Source: Ramlibacter sp.
GTDB lineage: Bacteria > Pseudomonadota > Gammaproteobacteria > Burkholderiales > Burkholderiaceae_C
Direction of reading: 5' to 3'
Length of the DNA: 5,284 nucleotides
Assembly: GCA_025351615.1 (NCBI GenBank)
Contig: JANXVP010000312.1
Span: 1 to 5,284, forward strand
A program made the position numbers and the translations under genes. Within the stretch, counting starts at the first letter, position 1. Every line of letters starts with the position of its first letter. The notes beneath the pieces are model-generated. The model was given only the letters and a program-made list of their open reading frames with translations, was not told the origin of the DNA and made no database searches. Below are positions 1-5,284 of this stretch, piece by piece.

Positions 1-2
1 TG

Positions 3-161
3 CGTGACCCGCGCCGCGCGCTCGAGCCGGAGAGCGCGCAGCTGGCGTTGCTGCGGGGAGCGCATCATGTGCTGAATCTGCTGGTACCCTATCTTCAACA
101 GGATCAGCGCTTGCACCTGCTGGGGCTGGTGCAAGCCTACAGCGGCCAGGACGAAGGCTGA
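3..161 (+). CDS. C-terminal part of an unidentified protein (partial at window start)
   Basis: This is the only frame open from the left edge; it ends at TGA 159-161 after 52 visible residues. The product is rich in Leu, His, Gln and Arg, with an amphipathic-looking helical stretch (LALLRGAHHVLNLLVPYLQQ) and a polar end (SGQDEG). There is no transmembrane segment, metal motif or recognisable domain. The window opens with TGCGTGACC, so the base before it could complete an ATG; the whole protein might then be only about 53 residues, or this may be the tail of a longer gene. It lies 15 bases before the TPR gene on the same strand, so the two are probably co-transcribed. I do not recognise the family. 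The reading frame is supported by its stop and the tight fit to the next ribosome site, but the function is unknown. Confidence 0.55.
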   Translation, partial: RDPRRALEPESAQLALLRGAHHVLNLLVPYLQQDQRLHLLGLVQAYSGQDEG

Positions 162-165
162 AACC

Positions 166-171
166 AAGGAG
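166..171 (+). promoter_or_regulatory. Strong Shine-Dalgarno site of the TPR gene
   Basis: AAGGAG lies five bases before the ATG at 177 and directly after the stop of the preceding frame. It fixes the start of the TPR gene. It also argues against the long reading frame on the opposite strand being the real gene here. Confidence 0.8.
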
Positions 172-176
172 ACCTA

Positions 177-950
177 ATGGCCAAGTGGACCGCTTTCCCC
201 CACCTGGGTGACTATCCATTCGACGCATCTTCCGTACGCAGGGACTGGGCCCGGCTGCATGCCGGCGACGCGCAAGCGCTGCCGGGCGACGACGCGGTCC
301 TGCAGGCCTGGGTGCTTTTTCACGCTGGAGATTTCCAGGCTGCGGCCGAGGCCGGACTCAAGGCCGGCGGTGAAGGCGTCACCGTTGCCAACAAGGCGAC
401 GTGCATCTACGCCAACTACCTCGAGAAAAAAGAAAAGAACAAGCTCGATCTGTTCATGGAGGTGGCGCACCGGGCGCAAGCGCAGGCGGCAGAAAACGCG
501 AAGGACCCCGGCGCCTGGTACTGGCAGGGCTACGCGCTCGGCCGCTACAGCCAGGGCATCAGCGTGGCCCGCGCGCTGGCGCAGGGCCTGGGGAGCAAGG
601 TCAAGGAATCCTTCGAAAAAGCCATCAAACTGCAACCCAAGCACGCCGACGCCTGCATCGCGCTGGGCGCCTTTCACGCGGAGGTGATCGACAAGGTCGG
701 CACATTGATCGGCGGCATGACCCACGGCGCGAAAAAAGAGACGGCATTGCGGCTGTTCCAGGATGGGCTCACGCTCCATCCGGTGTCGGCCATTGCCATG
801 ATCGAGTACGCCAACGCGCTCGTCATGCTCGAAGGCGAGAAGAAAATGAAAGAAGCGACCAAGCTGTACGAGCAATCTGCGCATGGCAAGCCGATGGACG
901 CCATGGAACGCCTCCATGTCGAGCTGGCCAGGGCGGAACTCGCCGACTGA
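177..950 (+). CDS. Tetratricopeptide-repeat-type protein, cytoplasmic
   Basis: The product has 257 residues with no signal peptide and no membrane segment, so it is expected in the cytoplasm. It is almost entirely helical and has TPR-like helix pairs. One is at about residues 40-66 (Ala-rich, with HAGDFQAAAEAGLKAG). A clearer unit is at about 142-170 (ESFEKAIKLQPKHADACIALGAFH), and another at about 187-218 (ALRLFQDGLTLHPVSAIAMIEYANAL), each with the Ala/Gly/Pro spacing typical of TPR. A WYWQGYALGRYSQG stretch at 114-127 is a distinctive local feature. TPR proteins usually serve as protein-protein interaction scaffolds; nothing here shows a partner or a catalytic role. The start is fixed by AAGGAG five bases upstream. 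It follows the partial gene by 15 bases, and a 79-base gap separates it from the hemerythrin gene. Existence of the gene is secure; its role is unknown. Confidence 0.88.
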   Translation: MAKWTAFPHLGDYPFDASSVRRDWARLHAGDAQALPGDDAVLQAWVLFHAGDFQAAAEAGLKAGGEGVTVANKATCIYANYLEKKEKNKLDLFMEVAHRAQAQAAENAKDPGAWYWQGYALGRYSQGISVARALAQGLGSKVKESFEKAIKLQPKHADACIALGAFHAEVIDKVGTLIGGMTHGAKKETALRLFQDGLTLHPVSAIAMIEYANALVMLEGEKKMKEATKLYEQSAHGKPMDAMERLHVELARAELAD

Positions 951-985
951 ACGCCTCAGGCCGGATGCGGTCGGCGGGTCGGGCC

Positions 986-1007
986 GGGCGCCTACACCCT
1001 GGCGCCC
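986..1007. repeat. GC-rich inverted repeat between the TPR and hemerythrin genes
   Basis: GGGCGCC (986-992) and GGCGCCC (1001-1007) form a perfect 7-base stem around an 8-base loop. It sits 36 bases after the TPR stop and 22 bases before the hemerythrin ATG. No T-run follows, so it is not a classical intrinsic terminator. It could weaken read-through, act as an operator, or be a chance palindrome in GC-rich DNA. Confidence 0.35.
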
Positions 1008-1029
1008 TGCCGTGGGCCACACTGGTCTC

Positions 1030-1476
1030 ATGAACATCTTCGAAGCGCTGCGTGTCAGCCATGAAACACAACGGGCCCTCTCGGCCCGCTTGCTCGCCAG
1101 CCCGCCCCAGGGACCGGAGCGGCACAAGGTTTTCCTCGAACTAAAGCGCGAACTGCTTGCACACGAGACAGCTGAGGAACGCTGCTTTTACGTTCCCCTG
1201 TTCGAGCACGATGCCACCGTCAATGCATCGCGTCACGCGGTCGGCGAACACCACGAGATCGACGAAATGGTCGAGGACCTCGAAAAGCAGGAACTCAATG
1301 CTGCTGGCTGGATGGCCGGCGCGCAGAAGTTATGCGACAAGATCCACCACCACCTGAAGGAAGAGGAAACAAAGTTCTTCCAGGAAGCCGGCAAGGTCCT
1401 GACGGAAACCCAGAAGATGGCGTTGGCCAGGGACTACGAGGCGGAGTTCCTGAGCATGCGGATGAAGGAACACTGA
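1030..1476 (+). CDS. Hemerythrin-type HHE cation-binding protein
   Basis: This is a 148-residue single-domain, four-helix protein of the hemerythrin/HHE family. The family binds a non-haem di-iron centre and is used for oxygen or NO sensing, iron handling or stress protection. Expected metal ligands appear in order: H11 in the first helix (SHETQ), H45 and E49 (AHETAEE), the H74-H75 pair (EHHEID), and H106-H108 with E112 (HHHLKEEE). No signal peptide or membrane segment is present, so it is probably cytoplasmic and soluble. The frame stays open upstream to 883, but the upstream part overlaps the TPR gene. The ATG at 1030 starts the typical N-terminal helix (NIFEALRVSHE), so I chose it. No good Shine-Dalgarno sequence precedes it; initiation may be weak or leaderless. 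An in-frame GTG at 1012 is less likely. The substrate and signal cannot be told from the sequence. Confidence 0.88.
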   Translation: MNIFEALRVSHETQRALSARLLASPPQGPERHKVFLELKRELLAHETAEERCFYVPLFEHDATVNASRHAVGEHHEIDEMVEDLEKQELNAAGWMAGAQKLCDKIHHHLKEEETKFFQEAGKVLTETQKMALARDYEAEFLSMRMKEH

Positions 1477-1481
1477 CGTCC

Positions 1482-1487
1482 TAAAAT
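1482..1487 (+). promoter_or_regulatory. Candidate -10 box (TAAAAT) upstream of the ACBP gene
   Basis: TAAAAT matches the sigma-70 -10 consensus at five of six positions and stands out in a GC-rich region just after the hemerythrin stop. No convincing -35 hexamer lies 16-18 bases upstream. Transcription would start near 1493-1495, about 60 bases before the ACBP ATG. The assignment rests on one box only. Confidence 0.4.
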
Positions 1488-1552
1488 CGGGGGATGGCGA
1501 CCGCAGCCTTGCGTGCCGCCGGAGCTTGCCTCAACCAACCCCGGGAATTGTC

Positions 1553-1807
1553 ATGTCCGATGTTCACGCCGCATTCGAAGCCGCAGTCCTGAATTCAAAG
1601 AATCTTGCCGAGCGCCCCGACAATGCGACGCTGCTGAAAATATATGCGCTCTACAAGCAAGCCACCACCGGCGATGTGGCGGACAAAAAGCCCGGCTTCA
1701 GCGACATGGTGGGGCGCGCCAAGTGGGACGCCTGGAACGGCTTGAAGGGCACATCCAAGGATGACGCGATGCAGCAATACGCCGACCTGATCGGTTCGCT
1801 CAGCTGA
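1553..1807 (+). CDS. Acyl-CoA-binding protein (ACBP)
   Basis: This is an 84-residue protein covering a complete ACBP domain, close to the usual 85-90 residues. ACBP binds medium- to long-chain acyl-CoA esters in the cytosol and acts as a pool former and carrier. The signature is very clear: YALYKQATTGD at 31-41, PGFSDMVGRAKWDAWNGLKG at 47-66, and AMQQYADLI at 72-80. The residues known to contact the ligand in the bovine protein have counterparts here: Y31, Y34, K35, K57 and Y76, a constant offset of three. A TTG at 1526 would add nine residues that are not part of the domain. The ATG at 1553 begins with the expected MSDVHAAFEAAV, so it is preferred; only a weak GGGAA precedes it. The gene converges on the CoA-transferase gene with a gap of only 33 bases. 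ACBPs are common in eukaryotes but patchy in bacteria. Confidence 0.95.
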   Translation: MSDVHAAFEAAVLNSKNLAERPDNATLLKIYALYKQATTGDVADKKPGFSDMVGRAKWDAWNGLKGTSKDDAMQQYADLIGSLS

Positions 1808-1840
1808 CGGGCGCCGCGGCCTGGTTGAAATCCCTGCGCA

Positions 1841-3109
1841 TCACGCGCCGCCCGAGGCGACGATGCCGCGGTCCTTCAGCGCGCGGATCTGGTCCGTCGT
1901 GAGGCCGATCTCCCGCAGCACGACATCCGTGTCCTGGCCCAGCGAAGGCGCACCGCGCCGGTGCCCGCCCGGAGTCAGGGAGAGTTTGGGCACGACGCCC
2001 GGGACGACCAGCATGCTGCCGTCGGTCTGGCGAAGTTGCTGGAGCATCCCGCGGGCCTGGTAGTGCGGATCGGCCGCGATGTCGGCGACCGAGTAGATAC
2101 GACCGACCGGGACGTGGGCGGCGTCGAGCACTGCCAGCACCTCGTCGACGCTGCGCCCTGCCGTCCACTTGCCGATGGCGGCATCGATCTCCTCCACCCG
2201 CTTCACCCGGCCGGCATTGTCGGCCAGCGCTGCGTCGTCGCCAAGGTCGCGGCGGCCGATGGCGGCCATCAACCGCTTGTAGATGCTGTCGCCGTTGCCG
2301 GCAACCAGGGCATAAGCACCATCCTGGCAGCGGTACGCGTTGGTCGGCGCGATGCCCGGCATAGCGCTGCCGGCCGGGCCCCGCACCGCGCCGAAAGCGC
2401 TGTACTCGGGCAGCAGGCTTTCCATGCAGTTGAAGACGGCTTCATAAAGCGCGACGTCGATCACCTGGCCGCGACCCCGCGGCGCTTCCTCACTCACCGA
2501 TGCATGGCGGTGGTGCAGCGCCATCAGGATGCCGATCACTCCATGCAGCGAGGCCAGGGTGTCGCCGATCGAAATCCCGACCCGCACCGGCACCCGGCCG
2601 GGTTCCGCCGTGAGATGGCGCAAACCGCCCATGGCCTCGGCGACGACCCCAAAACCGGGCTTGTCGCGGTAGGGGCCGGTCTGCCCATAGCCACTGATGC
2701 GCAGCATGATCAAGCCCGGATTCAGGGCCAGCAGTGTGTCGGGCCCAAGGCCCCAGCCTTCCATCGCGCCGGGGCGGAAGTTTTCGATCACGACATCGGC
2801 GTCGGCGGCCAGGGTGCGCACAATCTCCTGCGCCTCGGGCTGCTTTAGGTCCAGCGCGACCGATCGCTTGTTGCGGGACTGCACTTGCCACCAGAGCGAG
2901 GTGCCTTCCTTGAGCAGGCGCCACTTGCGCAGGGGGTCGCCCCCGGACCCTGGCCGGTCGGGGTGGCCGGGCGGCTCGATCTTCACCACGTCGGCGCCAA
3001 AGTCCGCCAGCGTCTTCGCCGCGAAGGGGCCAGCGATCAACTGTCCGAGTTCCAGCACCTTCAGCCCGGTCAGGGGCCCGCCAGCCGGTAGCGAAGGAGA
3101 TGTTGTCAC
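1841..3109 (-). CDS. CaiB/BaiF family (family III) CoA-transferase
   Basis: This 422-residue protein has the length and all the landmarks of class III CoA-transferases, which move CoA between carboxylic acids through an aspartyl-CoA thioester. The N-terminus has the family block GLKVLELGQLIAGPFAAKTLADFGADVVKIEPP (residues 15-47). It is followed by SRNKRSVALDLK at 78-89 and VVIENFRPGAMEGWGLG at 106-122. The expected catalytic aspartate is D183 in GISIGDTLASLHGVIG. The C-terminus has the usual LGQDTDVVLREIGLTTDQI. The acid substrate pair cannot be told from the sequence. Translation starts at GTG 3107-3109, because no ATG lies near the conserved N-terminus. The gene begins 11 bases after the stop of the PHA-system gene and is the last of the - strand operon. 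There is only a weak ribosome site (GGAT), which suggests coupling to the gene before it. Acyl-CoA metabolism fits with the convergent ACBP gene. Confidence 0.95.
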   Translation of the reverse strand: MTTSPSLPAGGPLTGLKVLELGQLIAGPFAAKTLADFGADVVKIEPPGHPDRPGSGGDPLRKWRLLKEGTSLWWQVQSRNKRSVALDLKQPEAQEIVRTLAADADVVIENFRPGAMEGWGLGPDTLLALNPGLIMLRISGYGQTGPYRDKPGFGVVAEAMGGLRHLTAEPGRVPVRVGISIGDTLASLHGVIGILMALHHRHASVSEEAPRGRGQVIDVALYEAVFNCMESLLPEYSAFGAVRGPAGSAMPGIAPTNAYRCQDGAYALVAGNGDSIYKRLMAAIGRRDLGDDAALADNAGRVKRVEEIDAAIGKWTAGRSVDEVLAVLDAAHVPVGRIYSVADIAADPHYQARGMLQQLRQTDGSMLVVPGVVPKLSLTPGGHRRGAPSLGQDTDVVLREIGLTTDQIRALKDRGIVASGGA

Positions 3110-3120
3110 GCGTGATCCGC

Positions 3121-3498
3121 CTAAGCCTTCTTTTTCGAGGCGGTCTTTTTCGCAGCCGATTTGGCGCTCACTTCGGCAATTGCGACGTCCAGGGCCTTCA
3201 AAGGCTCCTCGTGCGCCAGCAGTTCGTCCAGGTTCTTGCCGATTTCGGTCTCGATCCGGTCCTTGAACACCCCCAGCAGGAAACCGAGTCTTGCGTCGAG
3301 TTCGAACCGGTCCGGCGTCACCTTGAGTTCGCCGTTGACACCCGCGCGGCTGAAGGAAACCAGGTCCGAGGTTTTTCCTTCCTCGTAACTGCAGGCCATG
3401 TCGAATTTCTCTTCCGCCAGCTCGGCCCAGCGGAAGACCAGCTTGCGGGCCTGCTCGAGACCCAGGGTGTGCTCGCGTTCGATGTGGATGTCAGGCAC
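3121..3498 (-). CDS. Polyhydroxyalkanoic acid system protein with basic C-terminal tail
   Basis: This is a 125-residue cytoplasmic protein resembling the small polyhydroxyalkanoic acid system family (PHA_gran_rgn type). Members are found near PHA synthesis or granule genes, but their biochemical role is poorly known. The N-terminus is typical: MPDIHIEREHTLGLEQARKL, then VFRWAELAEEKFDMACSYEEG. The core ends with an amphipathic segment including LGFLLGVFKDRIETEIGKNLDE (about 71-93). Residues 108-125 form a Lys/Ala/Ser tail (SAKSAAKKTASKKKA) that exceeds the family's usual length of roughly 90 residues. It recalls the basic tails of DNA-binding PHA proteins. Translation starts at GTG 3496-3498, with AAGGAG seven bases upstream inside the end of the peptidase gene; the two genes overlap by 8 bases. 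No PHA synthase or phasin gene is in the window, so the PHA link rests on family resemblance. Confidence 0.8.
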   Translation of the reverse strand: MPDIHIEREHTLGLEQARKLVFRWAELAEEKFDMACSYEEGKTSDLVSFSRAGVNGELKVTPDRFELDARLGFLLGVFKDRIETEIGKNLDELLAHEEPLKALDVAIAEVSAKSAAKKTASKKKA

Positions 3499-4594
3499 CG
3501 GCCATCTCCTTCAACTGTTGGTGGCGTTGTTCTTTCGGCAGGGCGGCCAGCCGTTTGACTGCATCATAGAACCCGCGCCAGTCGGCTCGCTCCCGGCGAA
3601 ACAGCGCCTCGAAGCCGGGGACCAGGTCGTCGTAGGCGGCCTGCGCTGCGAATGAAGCGTTGTTGGCATGCTCCACCCAGCGGTCGTAGCCGCGATAGCC
3701 GTTGCCGTCCCCGCCCCAGCCGTCCCGCAACCGCGAATACCCCTGCCGGAAATCGGCCAGGGCCGCCTCCTTCAAGGCGGACAGCTCTGCCGGGTTGCGG
3801 GCGCCATTGGAACTGCCGTCGTAAATGGCCGCCAGGCGCTGCCGTGTCGCCAGCGCAAGGGCCCGGAACTGGTTGCGGCGCGCATCGTATTGCGCATACT
3901 CGCGCTGCGCGGCCTCGCTCGCCCGCGTCGAGAGCCAGCGCGAACTGCCCAGGCGTTCCACCGCCGTCGCAAAGGACTCGTTGAACGACATGTCGCCGCT
4001 GACGTACACCACCTGGTGGGCGAGCTCGTGGAAGATCAGCCGCGCGAGTTCGCCTTCCGGGTAGTTGATGAATGTGTTGAGCAGCGGGTCGCCGCCGGCC
4101 CAGTTCATCCAGCCCAGCGTCGAGTAGGCCGGCACCGGGTACACCGACACGTCCAGGCCTTCGCTCGCGAGCTGGGCCGCCTCCACGCGAGCCTGCGCCT
4201 CGTCGAAGTACCCGTGGTAGCCGACGCAGCCGGTCACCGGGAAACACCAGGTCCTGAGGGTCAGCGAGAACTGCGGGGCGGCGACAACGTTCCAGACCGC
4301 CGCGGTGCGCTTCAGGTCGGCGTAGCTGCGGTAGCTTGGATTGTCTGGCAGGTCCAGCCCCGTGATCGCGAAATTGCGGATCGTCTGGCTCAATGCCAGC
4401 CGCGCCCTGAGACGCGCCGGCGACTGGCCATCTTCCAGCCAGTCGCCGACGGGACGGGCCGCGCTCATCAGCTGCAGGTGACCGGTGGCCGACTGCCAGT
4501 AGTAGCCAAGATTCGAACATCCGCTCAGGCACAGGGCCACTGCCGCCGCTGCTGTCGTCACTCCTGCCAAGGCCATCGCGACTGCCGCCCTCAC
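3491..4594 (-). CDS. Putative lipoprotein aminopeptidase (COG4324 type)
   Basis: This 367-residue protein resembles the predicted bacterial aminopeptidase family COG4324. It starts with a lipoprotein signal peptide: one Arg at position 2, an Ala/Val-rich core at 3-22, and lipobox LSGC at 23-26, so C26 would be lipidated and the protein anchored to a membrane facing the periplasm. A zinc-peptidase motif HELAH is at 189-193 (H189, E190, H193). NESFA at 205-209 looks like a gluzincin NExxA motif, with E206 the likely third ligand. C117 and C123 may form a disulfide, plausible in the periplasm. The start is GTG 4592-4594, which overlaps the stop of the molybdoenzyme gene by 4 bases (GTGA). An ATG six codons later would lose the only basic residue of the signal peptide, so GTG is preferred. 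The substrate is unknown. Its end overlaps the PHA-system gene. Confidence 0.88.
   Translation of the reverse strand: MRAAVAMALAGVTTAAAAVALCLSGCSNLGYYWQSATGHLQLMSAARPVGDWLEDGQSPARLRARLALSQTIRNFAITGLDLPDNPSYRSYADLKRTAAVWNVVAAPQFSLTLRTWCFPVTGCVGYHGYFDEAQARVEAAQLASEGLDVSVYPVPAYSTLGWMNWAGGDPLLNTFINYPEGELARLIFHELAHQVVYVSGDMSFNESFATAVERLGSSRWLSTRASEAAQREYAQYDARRNQFRALALATRQRLAAIYDGSSNGARNPAELSALKEAALADFRQGYSRLRDGWGGDGNGYRGYDRWVEHANNASFAAQAAYDDLVPGFEALFRRERADWRGFYDAVKRLAALPKEQRHQQLKEMAGA
3506..3511 (-). promoter_or_regulatory. Shine-Dalgarno site inside the peptidase gene that sets the PHA-system start
   Basis: Read on the - strand, AAGGAG lies seven bases before the GTG at 3498. It is embedded in the last codons of the aminopeptidase gene (the Lys-Glu codons). 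It supports GTG as the true start and indicates coupled translation. Confidence 0.7.
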
Positions 4595-5284
4595 GCCGCC
4601 TGCACTTCGACCAGGCAGTCATAGAACACGGGCCCTCGCCCCAGGTCGGTGAGCTTCTGGCTGGTGAGCTGGTTGACGTTGGTGCCGTCCAGTCCAAGCT
4701 TGCGCCACCAGATTCCCAGCCCGTTGACGACGCCAGGCCGTGCCCGCGACGACACCTGCGCCGTGCAGCGGTACTCCCCCCGGTCGTTGAAGATGCGCAC
4801 CACGGCGCCCGACACAATGCCACGCTGCAAGGCGTCGCTTTCGTGGATCTCCAGCAGCGGTTCGCCTTCGATGTCGCGCAAGCTGCGCACATTGGGGAAA
4901 GTCGAATTGAGGAAGTTGCGCGCCGGCGGCGAAATCATGGCCAGCGGGTAGCGGGGCGACGTGCCCGCCAGTTCGTGGTTGGGCAGGTGGTCGGGCAGGC
5001 CGCCCAGCCCCTGCCGGGCCAGCCGTTCGCTGAAGAACTCGCATTTGCCCGAGGGCGTTGGAAAGCGGCCCTCGGCGAATGGCGCATCCGGAACCCGCAG
5101 CGTGGAAAAACCCTGGTCCAGCAATTGCTGGAAATCCACGCGACCGCCGAAGGCCTGCCGGCACAGCGTCTGGTCGTCATCCGCGAAACAGGGCTCACCA
5201 AAGCCCATGCGAGAGGCCAGCTCGCGGAACACTGCGGTGTTGGGCCGCGACTGGCCGACAGGCGAGATGGCCGGCCGGTTCAGC
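4591..5284 (-). CDS. Molybdopterin oxidoreductase, C-terminal part (5' end outside window)
   Basis: About 230 residues of the C-terminal third of a large molybdopterin (bis-MGD, DMSO-reductase superfamily, BisC-like) enzyme are visible. The frame runs without a stop from the right edge, starting LNRPAISPVGQSRPNT, followed by VFRELASRMGF; both are typical of these enzymes. GRFPTPSGKCEFFSE (about 5035-5070) is the usual stretch before the molydopterin dinucleotide-binding domain. That domain covers roughly 4600-4960, with PLAMISPPARNFLNSTFPNV at its start and GTNVNQLTSQKLTDLGRGPVFYDCLVEV at the end. The N-terminal part, with any [4Fe-4S] cluster motif and the metal ligand residue, is not visible. 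The substrate and whether the enzyme is exported therefore cannot be judged. The GTG at 5230-5232 is an internal codon, not a start. The stop overlaps the peptidase start by 4 bases, which suggests a shared transcript. Confidence 0.92.
   Translation of the reverse strand, partial: LNRPAISPVGQSRPNTAVFRELASRMGFGEPCFADDDQTLCRQAFGGRVDFQQLLDQGFSTLRVPDAPFAEGRFPTPSGKCEFFSERLARQGLGGLPDHLPNHELAGTSPRYPLAMISPPARNFLNSTFPNVRSLRDIEGEPLLEIHESDALQRGIVSGAVVRIFNDRGEYRCTAQVSSRARPGVVNGLGIWWRKLGLDGTNVNQLTSQKLTDLGRGPVFYDCLVEVQAA

Noticed and set aside
883..1029. Extension of the hemerythrin protein by 49 residues at its N-terminus
   Set aside because: The added part overlaps the TPR gene, is low in family-like sequence and lies before the natural first helix that starts at 1030.
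174..1127. 317-codon open frame on the - strand
   Set aside because: It lies antisense to the TPR gene, which has a strong ribosome site and a family-like product. The product of this frame is Arg/Gly/His-rich without any domain; long antisense frames are common in GC-rich DNA.
1808..1840. Possible bidirectional terminator between the converging genes
   Set aside because: Only a short GCCGCGGC palindrome is visible in 33 bases, with no T-run on either strand; there is too little to call a terminator.
1961..2848. 295-codon open frame on the + strand
   Set aside because: It is antisense to the CoA-transferase, whose full family signature is intact. No recognisable domain or ribosome site supports this frame.
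3668..4624. 318-codon open frame on the + strand
   Set aside because: It is antisense to the peptidase gene, and its composition is biased towards Arg, Ala, Val and Gly with no domain; it is a GC-driven shadow.
3564..4892. 442-codon open frame on the - strand, longer than the peptidase gene it overlaps
   Set aside because: It is a different frame across the molybdoenzyme and peptidase genes. Its product is Arg/Gly/Pro-rich with no motif, while the true frame has a signal peptide, lipobox, HELAH and NESFA.

Overview
The window is GC-rich, densely packed chromosomal DNA. The gene families and the style of the proteins suggest a beta-proteobacterium of the order Burkholderiales, probably Comamonadaceae-like. 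This is an inference from protein style and base composition, because no rRNA or other marker gene is present. I see no tRNA, rRNA, insertion sequence, phage gene or CRISPR array.

The left part (1-1807) is read on the + strand. It holds the 3' end of an unrecognised small or truncated gene (to 161), a cytoplasmic TPR-type protein (177-950), a hemerythrin-type (HHE) di-iron protein (1030-1476) and a short acyl-CoA-binding protein (1553-1807). The first two look co-transcribed, with a 15-base gap and a strong AAGGAG ribosome site. The hemerythrin and ACBP genes each follow a gap of about 75-80 bases and may have their own promoters. A TAAAAT box lies before the ACBP gene.

The right part (1841-5284) is read on the - strand and looks like one tightly coupled operon entering from beyond the right edge. 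In transcription order it holds the C-terminal part of a molybdopterin oxidoreductase (cut by the window end), a lipoprotein aminopeptidase of the COG4324 type with HELAH and NESFA motifs, a small polyhydroxyalkanoic-acid-system protein with a Lys/Ala-rich tail, and a family III (CaiB/BaiF) CoA-transferase. The three complete genes all start with GTG. The junctions are a 4-base overlap, an 8-base overlap and an 11-base gap, so translational coupling is likely. The operon promoter is outside the window.

The two strands converge at 1808-1840 with no recognisable T-tract terminator. Functionally, acyl-CoA handling is the only shared theme (ACBP, CoA-transferase, PHA granule-related protein). The molybdoenzyme, peptidase, hemerythrin and TPR genes have no evident link to it. 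I regard this as mostly ordinary housekeeping and accessory metabolism. The most noteworthy items are the basic tail on the PHA protein, the all-GTG coupled operon of unlike functions, and a possible short upstream reading frame that overlaps the ACBP start. I found no convincing undescribed system.
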